From a marine actinobacterium MedAcidi-G1 (GTDB lineage: Bacteria; Actinomycetota; Acidimicrobiia; Acidimicrobiales; MedAcidi-G1), in the NCBI GenBank assembly GCA_000817085.1, contig JUEM01000012.1, positions 1 through 54,401 on the forward strand: a DNA stretch of 54,401 bases, given 5' to 3'. The notes under the pieces are model-generated. The model ran no database searches and was not told the DNA's origin. It saw only the letters and a list, made by a program, of their open reading frames with translations. Shown here in pieces: positions 38,805 to 49,951 of this stretch (position 1 is the first letter of the stretch; every line of letters starts with the position of its first letter). Position numbers and translations under genes: made by a program.

Positions 38805-40115
38805 GTGACAAGTAATTCTTTTTCCTCTGAATTTGGAACAACTTCTTCACATTACGAAGAAGGCTCAGCTATTCGCGTCCAACAATCAGAAGGTTTATCT
38901 GGAACGGTGAGAGTCTCTGGAGCAAAAAATTCGGTATTGAAAATAATGGCAGCATCATTATTGGCACCCGGAAAATATGTTCTTTACAACGTTCCACATA
39001 TAGCAGATGTCCGATGGATGTCTAACTTGCTGGAAACGATGGGTGCCTCAATTTCACACCAAAAAGATGTAATGCGAATAGAGATCCCAGAAGAAGTTAC
39101 TCCGATAGCACCTTATGAAATAGTGGAGAGAATGAGAGCTTCAATTGTAGTTTTGGGACCACTACTAGCAAGATTCGGTAAAGCAAAAGTATCTGTACCT
39201 GGCGGAGACGATTTTGGGCACAGACCTATAGATATGCATCTAAAAGGTCTAGAAGAGCTTGGAGCCTCCTTTACTAGTAGCCACGGGTATATAGAAGGTG
39301 AGGCAGAAAAACTAGTTGGAGGCAAAGTACTGCTGAATTTTCCAAGCGTTGGTGCTACTGAAAATTTGCTCATGGCAGCAGTTTTAGCTGAAGGAAGAAC
39401 AGTTATAGAAAACGCAGCGCGCGAACCTGAAATAGCAGATCTAGTAACTTTTCTTAATTCTATGGGTGCTGAAATAACGGGAGAGGGGACTTCAACCATT
39501 CAAATTGAAGGTGTGGACCGTTTGTCACCTATCGAGCACACGGTGATACCAGACCGAATTGAAGCTGCAACTTATATGGCCGCCTTAGGAATGACAGGAG
39601 GTCAAATAGTTATAGAAGAAGCACGACTAGAACATATGGAGATGCTCGTTGAAAAATTGTGTGAAATGGGTATTGAGATTGACCAAGTCGATGGAGGGGT
39701 TAGAGTGTGCGTTTCCAAGAGTTTGAAATCGATAGATCTATCTACATTACCGTACCCTGGTGTCGCCACTGACTATAAGCCTTTCTTAGTTGCCCTCTTA
39801 TCTATTTCAGATGGGGTAGGGATCGTTACAGAAAATATTTTCGCCGGAAGGTTCCGTTATGTAGACGAATTGATCAGGATGGGCGCTGATATAAGAGCCG
39901 AGGGACATCATGCTGTTGTTCGTGGAGTCGAAAGACTTTCGGGAGCACCTGTTCGAGCACCTGACATAAGAGCAGGAGCAGCACTAGTTCTTGCGGGATT
40001 GGCGGCTGAAGGTGAGACTATAGTCGGAGCTGCTAGTCACATAGAACGCGGTTATCAGAACTTAGTAGGCAATTTATATTCTTTAGGTGCAAAAGTAGAA
40101 TTAGTTAATCTTTAG
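38805..40115 (+). CDS. murA: UDP-GlcNAc 1-carboxyvinyltransferase, Asp-type active site
   Basis: This enzyme adds enolpyruvate from PEP to UDP-GlcNAc, the first committed step of peptidoglycan synthesis. GAKNSVLKIMAASLL is the substrate-binding N-terminus, RASIVVLGPLLARFG precedes the active loop, and the C-terminal RAGAALVLAGLAAEG is typical. In the loop PGGDDFGHRP the usual catalytic Cys (Cys115 in E. coli) is replaced by Asp135 (codon 39207-39209), as in mycobacterial MurA, which is intrinsically insensitive to fosfomycin. The length (436 aa) is normal. The GTG start is likely leaderless. It is monocistronic. Confidence 0.96.
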   Translation: MTSNSFSSEFGTTSSHYEEGSAIRVQQSEGLSGTVRVSGAKNSVLKIMAASLLAPGKYVLYNVPHIADVRWMSNLLETMGASISHQKDVMRIEIPEEVTPIAPYEIVERMRASIVVLGPLLARFGKAKVSVPGGDDFGHRPIDMHLKGLEELGASFTSSHGYIEGEAEKLVGGKVLLNFPSVGATENLLMAAVLAEGRTVIENAAREPEIADLVTFLNSMGAEITGEGTSTIQIEGVDRLSPIEHTVIPDRIEAATYMAALGMTGGQIVIEEARLEHMEMLVEKLCEMGIEIDQVDGGVRVCVSKSLKSIDLSTLPYPGVATDYKPFLVALLSISDGVGIVTENIFAGRFRYVDELIRMGADIRAEGHHAVVRGVERLSGAPVRAPDIRAGAALVLAGLAAEGETIVGAASHIERGYQNLVGNLYSLGAKVELVNL

Positions 40116-40269
40116 AATCATTTTCTGCTGCAAAATCCGATTTTTCTTTTGAGTTCATCTTTTCTGCTCTGCGGTTAGCGGCCCTTAGAATCCATGCCAT
40201 CAAACCTAATGGCGCTACAACAAGAAGAATTTCATCCCACCCGCCTTGATGAGCAAATATTATATGCAC
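40105..40269 (-). CDS. Small single-span membrane protein (54 aa)
   Basis: This short frame runs from GTG 40269 to TAA 40105 on the minus strand. After a brief N-terminus with HQGGWDE it has one hydrophobic span (ILLVVAPLGLMAWILRA), then a basic segment (ANRRAEK) and a charged tail, giving N-out/C-in topology by the positive-inside rule. Its last 11 bp overlap the murA stop from the opposite strand. A TATTCT hexamer (40290-40285) could drive it with a leader of about 9 nt, and GGTGAG precedes the GTG by 4 nt. It fits neatly into the gap freed when the Nfu gene is started at its natural Met. No family is assigned. Confidence 0.6.
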   Translation of the reverse strand: MHIIFAHQGGWDEILLVVAPLGLMAWILRAANRRAEKMNSKEKSDFAAENDSKD

Positions 40270-40346
40270 GAATCTCACCAGTTAAGAATATTGCCAATCT
40301 TGCAGAAGTGGGTGTAGTCAGCCAATACTCGTGCGAAACTATAAGT

Positions 40347-40646
40347 ATGACAAATGTTTCAGTAAAAGAATCGGATAGAGATCTAGAAACCCTCGTTAAA
40401 GAGGTAATAGAAATTATCAGACCTGCACTTCAAGCAGACGAAGGTGATGTTGTGTTGCATGAGGTTAACGAAAAAACTGGAGAAGTTACCGTTGAGCTAA
40501 TTGGAGCGTGCGTGAGTTGCGATTCCTCAGATCAAACAATGAAAGCTGGGATAGAGAGAATTCTAAAAGAAAGAGTTCCAGAAATAACTTCCGTTCACAA
40601 TCTGGGTGAAGCTATTTCAGATGAGGGAACAGCAGTAACTCTTTAG
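40347..40646 (+). CDS. NifU C-terminal domain (Nfu-type) Fe-S scaffold
   Basis: This 99-residue protein is an Nfu scaffold/carrier. IIRPALQADEGDVVLHEV opens the domain and GACVSCDSSDQTMKAGIERI carries the cluster-binding CxxC (Cys55, Cys58). The open frame extends back to 40194, but those 51 residues are not Nfu-like and overlap the small antisense gene. ATG 40347 (MTNVSVKESD), with GAAACT six bases upstream, is the natural start. Downstream after 6 bp is the rhomboid gene, and a cysteine desulfurase lies 1.4 kb further on, so sulfur and Fe-S functions group here. Confidence 0.88.
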   Translation: MTNVSVKESDRDLETLVKEVIEIIRPALQADEGDVVLHEVNEKTGEVTVELIGACVSCDSSDQTMKAGIERILKERVPEITSVHNLGEAISDEGTAVTL

Positions 40647-40652
40647 GAAAAA

Positions 40653-41555
40653 ATGACTAACGAAAATTGTTATTGGCATTCCGATAGGTATGCCGGAGTT
40701 ACTTGTCAACGGTGTGAGCGTCGAGTTTGCGCAGAATGCATGCACACTGCTTCTGTTGGTTTTCATTGTCCGGCGTGTATATCTCCCCAGAACATTAATT
40801 ATCGAAAGAAACCTAAATTATTTACAAGATCTACCAGTCAAATTGGGAATATTTCTGAACAATCACTAATTACAAGATCACTTATAGCAGTTAACTTGTT
40901 GTTTTTTTTAGTAACTATTTTTAGAGGAGGTTCACTATCTTCAGGTGGCGGAGAAATAACGATTGATTTCGGCTTAGTTGGATACGGCCGAGTTCTTTCT
41001 GCGTTCTCAATTGATTACGTAGGTATAGCCGAAGGTGAATGGTGGAGAATGTTTACAGGAGGCTTTCTGCATGCAGGCGTCATACATCTGGCATTCAATA
41101 TGTTCCTACTGTGGATGCTAGGTAGTCAACTCGAAAGGCAATTAGGAGCAACAAGTTATTTAATTTTGTATTTTGGTTCCCTATTGTCAGGAGCCTTGGG
41201 AGTTATGTTGCTCGATCCTCTTGCTTTAACTGTTGGAGCCTCAGGGGCAGTGTTTGGATTAATGGGCGCAACGGTTATTTACCAGTTCCGTCGAGGAGTA
41301 AGTCCTTGGTCAAATGGAATTGGAAGTCTATTAATCATAAATCTGATTTTTACATTCGCTCGACCCAATATTTCAGTTGGAGGCCATTTGGGAGGACTCC
41401 TAGGTGGTCTGCTTATTGGTTGGTTAATTGATGAGATTAACAAAAAACGCGTAGCAGGTTATTTAAGACTTCTTTTGCCATTCATAATCGCAGCTGCTTT
41501 TGGTTTTTCTTGTATTTGGGCTTCAAAATATTGGTACGACCCACTATTGGGTTAA
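40653..41555 (+). CDS. Rhomboid-family intramembrane serine protease with zinc-finger N-terminus
   Basis: This is a 300-residue membrane protease. An N-terminal B-box-like zinc-binding domain (Cys6, His9, Cys18, Cys21, Cys26, Cys29, His38/His31, Cys39, Cys42) precedes six or seven spans. WWRMFTGGFLHAGVIHLAFN is the L1/TM2 signature. GASGAVFG contains the catalytic Ser197 and GGHLGG the catalytic His245. It cleaves membrane-anchored substrates of unknown identity. It starts 6 bp after the Nfu gene and is probably co-transcribed with it. Rhomboids with this N-terminal finger are common in Actinomycetota. Confidence 0.9.
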   Translation: MTNENCYWHSDRYAGVTCQRCERRVCAECMHTASVGFHCPACISPQNINYRKKPKLFTRSTSQIGNISEQSLITRSLIAVNLLFFLVTIFRGGSLSSGGGEITIDFGLVGYGRVLSAFSIDYVGIAEGEWWRMFTGGFLHAGVIHLAFNMFLLWMLGSQLERQLGATSYLILYFGSLLSGALGVMLLDPLALTVGASGAVFGLMGATVIYQFRRGVSPWSNGIGSLLIINLIFTFARPNISVGGHLGGLLGGLLIGWLIDEINKKRVAGYLRLLLPFIIAAAFGFSCIWASKYWYDPLLG

Positions 41556-41560
41556 TAGAG

Positions 41561-42001
41561 CTAAGAATTTTCAACAAGATGTTTTAGTTTGTGAAGATTT
41601 TTTTTCCAAATTTTCTTGAGTATTGGTTTTGCAAAAAATCCTGTTATTTCGCCACCAAAATAAAGAGGGAACTTAAGATTTTCCTCCCATTTGAAAAGAG
41701 TCATCGAGTTTGAAGTTTTCTCTAGTTGGAATTTACCTTTTCCTGAGACGAGACCATTGTGGCTGATTGCCATTATTTCATTCGAAACCCACTCAGTTAT
41801 TTCCATTTTGTCGGTTGTTCTAAGTGGGCCTACACGTGTTTCACAGTCGAAAGTAACTCCCTTTCCTTCGGTATGTTCAGAGGTAATTTTTATTTCTGAA
41901 GCGTCTGTCATCCAATCAACATGAGTTCGAATGTCAGAAATAGCATTCCAAACTGTCTCAGTTGGAGCATTTATTTCAATATTTATTTTTATAAAAACCA
42001 T
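41561..42001 (-). CDS. SRPBCC (polyketide cyclase-like) family protein
   Basis: The 146-residue START/Bet v1-like fold is recognised by INIEINAPTETVWNAISDI at the N-terminus, a hydrophobic-pocket beta-sheet and the C-terminal helix (FFAKPILKKIWKKNLHKLKH). The fold binds small hydrophobic ligands; the ligand is unknown. CATAAT lies five bases before the ATG on the minus strand. Confidence 0.85.
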   Translation of the reverse strand: MVFIKINIEINAPTETVWNAISDIRTHVDWMTDASEIKITSEHTEGKGVTFDCETRVGPLRTTDKMEITEWVSNEIMAISHNGLVSGKGKFQLEKTSNSMTLFKWEENLKFPLYFGGEITGFFAKPILKKIWKKNLHKLKHLVENS

Positions 42002-42042
42002 TGTTAATTATGCCTTTTTTTTGCTCGTTAAGTAGTTGCCTT

Positions 42043-42055
42043 TAGCCTAAAAGAA
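42043..42055 (+). promoter_or_regulatory. -10 element TAGCCT for leaderless cysteine desulfurase transcript
   Basis: TAGCCT (42043-42048) is followed by six nucleotides and ATG 42055. Confidence 0.6.
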
Positions 42056-43191
42056 TGGAAACATACCTCGACCATGCTGCCAGTACGCCTGTGCGACAAG
42101 AGGTAATTCAAGCAATGTTGCCTTGGCTTTCAGATCACCCAGGCAATCCATCAGGATCTCATCGATTGGCACGTGAAGCTCGCAGAGCTATAGACGATGC
42201 GCGAGACCACGTGGCTTCATTAGTTGGAGCAGAACCCGGTAATGTAATTTTCACTAGCGGAGGAACAGAGTCAGATAATTTAGCGATAGATGGTGTACTA
42301 GGTGCCAAAGGTGGTCAAGCGCTGTGTTCCGCAACCGAACACCCCGCGGTATTAGAACCTGTTAGAGAGTCTGGTGGGATAGTGGCACCTACAGATGACA
42401 CTGGAAGAGTCGATCTCGAAAGTTTGGCCAATATTTTAGATTCATTCAATGATATTTCTTTAGTTTCCATAATGACGGCGAATAATGAGACTGGGGTAAT
42501 CAATAACATCGATAGAATTGCTGATTTGGTATTAGAGAAAACACCAGAAACTATGATTCATACAGACGCGGTTCAAGCTACTTCATGGTTGGATATAACC
42601 GGATTTTCTAAAAAGGTTCATTTAGTAAGTCTTACTGGTCATAAATTTGGCGGCCCCAAAGGCGCAGGGGCTCTAATCTTAAAAGACGGCGTTAATTTGT
42701 CACCTGTAATTCGCGGAGGAGGGCAAGAAAGAGAAAGACGCAGCGGAACTCAAAATGTTCCAGCAATTGTAGGACTGGGAGAAGCAGCCCGTTTAATTCA
42801 AGTTGAGCGGTTAGATATAAACGAAAAGGTCACCAAGCTTAGAGATAAATTAGAAAATGGATTGATTGAGAAAATTAGTGGAACAAGCCGAACGTTGTCA
42901 CAGAAAACACCCAGAACGCCTGGGATAGCACATCTTTGTTTCAAAAATATAGAAAATGAAGCACTGCTTTTTCTACTAGAAAATGAAGGCGTGTATGCGA
43001 GCGCAGCTTCATCATGCGCGAGTGGGGCGCAGGAAGCATCACATGTTTTACAAGCTATGGGGGTAGACCTAAAGACAGCTGGAGGTTCAATTAGATTCTC
43101 ATTAGGTCAAACTACAACTGAAGAGGAAATAGAATACGCATTAACGGTCGTTCCTAATTCAGTTGAACAACTAAGGGAGTTTAAAAAATGA
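42055..43191 (+). CDS. Cysteine desulfurase (NifS/IscS-type)
   Basis: This PLP enzyme (378 aa) takes sulfur from cysteine as a persulfide. YLDHAASTPV is the N-terminal signature, His96 (TEHPAVL) stacks on PLP, Asp171 and Lys197 (SLTGHKFGGPKG) bind it, and Cys321 in SSCASGAQEASH is the persulfide residue, in the group I arrangement. The stop overlaps the mnmA start by 4 bp (ATGA), so its main role is probably donating sulfur for tRNA thiolation, perhaps also for the nearby Nfu protein. Confidence 0.94.
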   Translation: METYLDHAASTPVRQEVIQAMLPWLSDHPGNPSGSHRLAREARRAIDDARDHVASLVGAEPGNVIFTSGGTESDNLAIDGVLGAKGGQALCSATEHPAVLEPVRESGGIVAPTDDTGRVDLESLANILDSFNDISLVSIMTANNETGVINNIDRIADLVLEKTPETMIHTDAVQATSWLDITGFSKKVHLVSLTGHKFGGPKGAGALILKDGVNLSPVIRGGGQERERRSGTQNVPAIVGLGEAARLIQVERLDINEKVTKLRDKLENGLIEKISGTSRTLSQKTPRTPGIAHLCFKNIENEALLFLLENEGVYASAASSCASGAQEASHVLQAMGVDLKTAGGSIRFSLGQTTTEEEIEYALTVVPNSVEQLREFKK

Positions 43192-44216
43192 CGAGGGTAA
43201 TGGTTGCCATGTCAGGAGGAGTTGATTCGTCAGTAGCAGCTGCTCTCGCCCGCGAGAATGGGGATGACGTTGTTGGGGTGACACTTAAACTTTGGGGTGG
43301 GGAATCAGATTCTGGATGCTGTTCCGTTTCAGATGTAGATGATGCAAGAAGAGTGGCAGATGCATTGGGTATAGAGCATCATGTTTTCAATCTGGGGGAA
43401 GATTTTGATGAATATGTAGTTGCTCCTTATGTGAAAGCCCACTCGGCAGGTCTAACTCCAAACCCATGTATTGAATGCAATAGGCACATCAAATTTGATC
43501 GACTACTTAACAGAGCAAAAGCGCTTGGTTTCGAAAAAATAGTCACCGGGCATCATGCCCGGATAGTGAAACAAAAAAATGAAACCTTACGTATCGCAAG
43601 GGCGGAAGATGAAGCAAAAGACCAATCGTATGTTCTTTATATGTTGGATCAAAAGCAGATTTCCTCACTACGTCTCCCGATCGGAGAGATGACTAAAGAT
43701 CAAGTTAGAGAGAAAGCAAATAGTTTAGGCCTTAGGGTTGCAACGAAACCTGATAGTCAAGATGTTTGCTTTATTACGCGTGAAAAGGGAAGAGCTGACT
43801 TTTTGCGGCAGAGAATCCCTTTGACCTCTGGACGGGTAGTAGATGAAAATGGATCCGAAGTGGGCCAAGTTGAAGCAATAGAGTTAGTTACTATTGGACA
43901 AAGGCGAGGCATGCTTTTAGCAGGAGGTAAAGAGCCAAGGTACGTGAACAATATTGACGTTGAATCAGCCACAGTTACTGTCGGAACTCCTGATCAGCTT
44001 TTAGTTAAACAAACAGAATTTAGAGATCTTCTTTGGTCTGCAGAAAAAACTGGAGGGGAGTTCCTTGTTCAAACGAGTGCACACGGGAAACCAAAATTGG
44101 CAAAGGTGGAAGAGGGTTTACTTGTATGGAAAGATGCTCATTCGCGAGTTGCTTCAGGCCAAAGTCTTGTTTTTTATAAAGAAAACCAAGTCATAGGCGG
44201 AGCAATTGCCATTTGA
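43188..44216 (+). CDS. mnmA: tRNA-specific 2-thiouridylase
   Basis: This enzyme activates U34 of Lys, Glu and Gln tRNAs with ATP and installs sulfur. The PP-loop is SGGVDSS (9-15), and the two catalytic cysteines are Cys94 in NPCIECN and Cys194 in DVCFI. TGHHARI and DQSYVLYML are family blocks. The length (342 aa) is normal. It is coupled to the upstream cysteine desulfurase by a 4-bp overlap. Confidence 0.96.
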   Translation: MTRVMVAMSGGVDSSVAAALARENGDDVVGVTLKLWGGESDSGCCSVSDVDDARRVADALGIEHHVFNLGEDFDEYVVAPYVKAHSAGLTPNPCIECNRHIKFDRLLNRAKALGFEKIVTGHHARIVKQKNETLRIARAEDEAKDQSYVLYMLDQKQISSLRLPIGEMTKDQVREKANSLGLRVATKPDSQDVCFITREKGRADFLRQRIPLTSGRVVDENGSEVGQVEAIELVTIGQRRGMLLAGGKEPRYVNNIDVESATVTVGTPDQLLVKQTEFRDLLWSAEKTGGEFLVQTSAHGKPKLAKVEEGLLVWKDAHSRVASGQSLVFYKENQVIGGAIAI

Positions 44217-44222
44217 TTGAAC

Positions 44223-47204
<2,982 letters not shown>

Positions 47205-47208
47205 ATTT

Positions 47209-47622
47209 TCACCCAATAACTCGAAAACACCAATTCAAGTTTGATTTTCTACTAGGTGTTTGAACCTCCCAATAGGCAACCGAAGCACAAATGTTCCCGG
47301 CTGGCAGTCGGTCAATTATTTTCCCATCCTCAGGCCTAAATACCACCGAGTTTAAAGCACGTTCGACTCGTTGCTGATCAAGGGGAATTTGGGTATCTCC
47401 GATGCTGATAATTTCGCCTGTCCAGGTAGATGAAAAAACAACACCCACATTTGTTTGAGCTATAACTTCGTCACCGCGACTCGGTATTAGCTCTAACACT
47501 CCGGGATTTGAATTCAATACGATGTCATCGTTACTTCCATCAGCAATCAGTCCGGCTAATACCAGTACAGCTATTCCAAGAGCAAGAAGAGAACAGATAA
47601 TAATTGAGTTACGATGCGCCAC
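47209..47622 (-). CDS. Membrane-anchored hypothetical protein with extracellular domain
   Basis: I recognise no named family. This 137-residue protein has an N-terminal hydrophobic anchor or signal (IIICSLLALGIAVLVLAGLI) and an extracytoplasmic domain of about 105 residues with a beta-sandwich look (VLELIPSRGDEVIAQTNVGV, then VVFRPEDGKIIDRLPAGN), resembling Ig-like domains of bacterial surface proteins. Two Cys (near residues 111 and 132) may pair. Its GTG start and -10 (TAACCT, 47634-47629 on minus) lie inside the same perfect palindrome as the promoter of the divergent PASTA kinase, so the two are probably co-regulated. It is convergent with ligA (4-bp gap). Confidence 0.75.
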   Translation of the reverse strand: MAHRNSIIICSLLALGIAVLVLAGLIADGSNDDIVLNSNPGVLELIPSRGDEVIAQTNVGVVFSSTWTGEIISIGDTQIPLDQQRVERALNSVVFRPEDGKIIDRLPAGNICASVAYWEVQTPSRKSNLNWCFRVIG

Positions 47623-47658
47623 ATAGAAAGGTTACCTAGAGGTAACCTTTCTATGTGG
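47619..47658. promoter_or_regulatory. Perfect palindrome containing two mirror-image leaderless promoters
   Basis: The arms CCACATAGAAAGGTTACC (47619-47636) and GGTAACCTTTCTATGTGG (47641-47658) are exact reverse complements around TAGA. Each arm contains a TAACCT hexamer pointing outward and a GTG six nucleotides further on: 47655 for the kinase (plus) and 47622 for the hypothetical (minus). The start sites are 33 bp apart, so RNA polymerase could not occupy both at once. Confidence 0.85.
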
Positions 47659-49613
47659 TAGAAAAACGAAGAGATTCTGGATCTTTTGGCAAGGGAAGTT
47701 CTTGGGGTCCTCAAAATATGTCTGGTCGCACATTTGGTGGTAGGTACAGACTCCAAAATATTGTAGGGACAGGTGGATCTGGTTCCGTGTACCTAGCTAT
47801 TGATTTGAGTTTAAATCGTCAAGTAGCAGTAAAAATTTTACATACCAAACTTGCTCAATACCCAGGATTTATAGAACGATTTAAAACAGAAGCCAAAATT
47901 TCTGCTTCCCTTACAAGTTCTCACACGGTGCGAGTTTTTGATTGGGGAGTTGATGAACAAGCTTATTTAGTAACTGAATATCTAGGCGGTGGGAGCCTTA
48001 GAAGTATTTTAGACAGTGGAAGAACTCTCAGTCCCTCACAAATATTGCAAATCACTCTCGAAGCATGTAGAGCTCTCGACCACGCTCACGCTCAGGGGAT
48101 AATACATCGAGACCTTAAACCTGCAAATCTTCTATTTGGGCAAGACGGTCATTTACGAATTGCAGATTTTGGACTAGCAGCTGCATTAGCAGATGCAACT
48201 CAGGCAGAAATTTCCAATTCTGGGCCACAACTAGATGAATTGGGCGGTTTGCGCGGATATGTAGGTACCGCTCGATATGCATCACCCGAACAGGCCAGCG
48301 GACTTACCTTAGGAGTTAAATCTGATATCTATTCCTTGGCTTTATGCATAGTCGAAGCATGCACAGGGCATCTTCCATTTGTTGAGAATACGGTTATTGG
48401 AACTTTGAGAGCTAGAGAAGGTCAAAATGTTCCAATTCCGGAAAGTTTGGGTGCTCTATCACCAGTAGTTCAAAGAGCAGGTTCGGCTAATGCAGAAGAA
48501 CGGCCTACAGCTGGAGAGCTAGGCAAGATGCTGATTGATGTCGCAAGTGAAATGTCCCGACCTGAACCTTTACCTTTTGTTGGACCAGGAGAGATAGGGG
48601 CAGCTCCTTTGTCAGGTGAAGAACCTCTAGTTTCTCAAAGTATTTCTTCCTCACCGGATCTTCCTACAGAAAGAATAGAAACCGTTGCAGTTGGATCAGA
48701 ACCAAAACGGGCTGAGTCGGCAAAGCCTTCAAGACGACGTTTGGTAAATGCAGTATTAGCAAGCTTATTGGTCGTGGGTGTTACTGCTATAGGGGCGTTT
48801 TTATGGGAAGCAACGAAAACAGAATCAAGAACTTTGCCTCAACTTGTGGGTTCTTCAGGAGACAGCGCACGAGAGTTAATTGTTGCTTTGGGCTGGAGCG
48901 TAGAGGAACGTTTTGATCGTCTTGATAACACAGTTGAAGGGGAAGTACTAGCTACAGAGCCCATTGGAGGGACTGCTTTAGAAGAAAATGAGACCGTAGT
49001 TTTAGTTATTTCTCTTGGGGCAGAACGCGTCCAGATACCTATTGACTTAGTAGGTAAGAGTCTCCAAGGCGCAGAAATACTAATCCAGTCGGCTGGCTTA
49101 AAAGTAGGTGAGATTTCATACGCTTACAGTGAAACTTTCGCAGCTGGAATGATTGTAAATGTTCTTGCGCCCATGACGGAACTGCCACTAGGAGGAAGCG
49201 TTGATTTGCTTGTATCGGATGGACGAGTTCCGGTGGTTATACCAATTGGCCTAGAAGGCCGTGGGGTTTCCGAAGTTGAAGCGGCATTAGAAACTTTAGG
49301 ATTAATTGCGCGTCGCATAGGCGTGAGAGACGAATTTGTACCCAAAGGTTACGTAGTAGCCTTCGAACCTCCCTCTCAAAGTTATGTTAGAGGTGGTTCA
49401 GAAGTTGAAATATTAGTCTCAACCGGACCTGAACCACGATCTATTCCCGATGTGATCGGACTTTCAGTCGATGCAGCAGAATCCAGATTAGCTGCAGCTG
49501 GATTCCGTTCTGTTGCAGTTGACGGACCATCTAGCGGTCTAATCACTCGACAAGAACCTCCGGGGACTGCCCTAGGATTGCCGGAAACTCCAATCGAATT
49601 AATAAGTGGATAA
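47655..49613 (+). CDS. PASTA-domain Ser/Thr protein kinase (PknB-like)
   Basis: This is a transmembrane Hanks-type kinase (652 aa). The glycine loop is GTGGSGSVY, the ATP Lys is Lys60 (VAVKIL), the catalytic loop is HRDLKPANLL (Asp153) and the metal motif is DFGLA (Asp171). A proline/acid-rich juxtamembrane segment (about 300-360) and a span (residues about 363-384) lead to four PASTA repeats outside the cell, ending in a last one at IPDVIGLSVDAAESRLAAAG. Such kinases sense peptidoglycan fragments and control growth and division. Unlike in many Actinomycetota it is not next to pstP, rodA or pbpA here. The GTG start is set by TAACCT six bases upstream in the palindrome. Confidence 0.94.
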   Translation: MVEKRRDSGSFGKGSSWGPQNMSGRTFGGRYRLQNIVGTGGSGSVYLAIDLSLNRQVAVKILHTKLAQYPGFIERFKTEAKISASLTSSHTVRVFDWGVDEQAYLVTEYLGGGSLRSILDSGRTLSPSQILQITLEACRALDHAHAQGIIHRDLKPANLLFGQDGHLRIADFGLAAALADATQAEISNSGPQLDELGGLRGYVGTARYASPEQASGLTLGVKSDIYSLALCIVEACTGHLPFVENTVIGTLRAREGQNVPIPESLGALSPVVQRAGSANAEERPTAGELGKMLIDVASEMSRPEPLPFVGPGEIGAAPLSGEEPLVSQSISSSPDLPTERIETVAVGSEPKRAESAKPSRRRLVNAVLASLLVVGVTAIGAFLWEATKTESRTLPQLVGSSGDSARELIVALGWSVEERFDRLDNTVEGEVLATEPIGGTALEENETVVLVISLGAERVQIPIDLVGKSLQGAEILIQSAGLKVGEISYAYSETFAAGMIVNVLAPMTELPLGGSVDLLVSDGRVPVVIPIGLEGRGVSEVEAALETLGLIARRIGVRDEFVPKGYVVAFEPPSQSYVRGGSEVEILVSTGPEPRSIPDVIGLSVDAAESRLAAAGFRSVAVDGPSSGLITRQEPPGTALGLPETPIELISG

Positions 49614-49638
49614 AAGTCTTGTTTGACGATATGTCCTC

Positions 49639-49652
49639 TACCCTCTGAACTG
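49639..49652 (+). promoter_or_regulatory. -10 element TACCCT for leaderless gatC
   Basis: TACCCT (49639-49644) is followed by seven nucleotides and the GTG of gatC. It lies in the 38-bp gap after the kinase stop, giving gatCAB its own promoter. Confidence 0.5.
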
Positions 49653-49951
49653 TGGTTCAAAGAATTTCTCGTGAAGAGGTTGCCCATGTGGCACGTTTAG
49701 CTCAGCTTGCGTTGAGCGAGGATGAGTTGGATGCTTTTACTTCTCAGTTAGCCGCAGTTTTAGACCATGCAGCTGATTTAGAAGCTTTGAACGTAGATGA
49801 TGTTGAACCGAGTACACACCCGTTTCCCTTGAAGAATGTTTTACGTGTTGATGAGCCTGGTGAAGATTTTAATATCGATGAGGTGTTTGAAGTAGCCCCG
49901 AAAGTAGAAGAAAGTCAATTTCGAGTTCCACGGATTCTGGGAGAATCATAG
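49652..49951 (+). CDS. gatC: Asp/Glu-tRNA amidotransferase subunit C
   Basis: This 99-residue subunit stabilises GatAB. ISREEVAHVARLAQLALSED and HPFPLKNVLRVDEPGE are characteristic. Its stop shares one base with the gatA GTG. Confidence 0.94.
   Translation: MVQRISREEVAHVARLAQLALSEDELDAFTSQLAAVLDHAADLEALNVDDVEPSTHPFPLKNVLRVDEPGEDFNIDEVFEVAPKVEESQFRVPRILGES

Noticed and set aside
40194-40346. Long N-terminal extension of the Nfu frame
   Set aside because: It is not Nfu-like, lacks a ribosome site or -10, and overlaps a more coherent small membrane gene on the other strand. Met at 40347 is the natural domain start.
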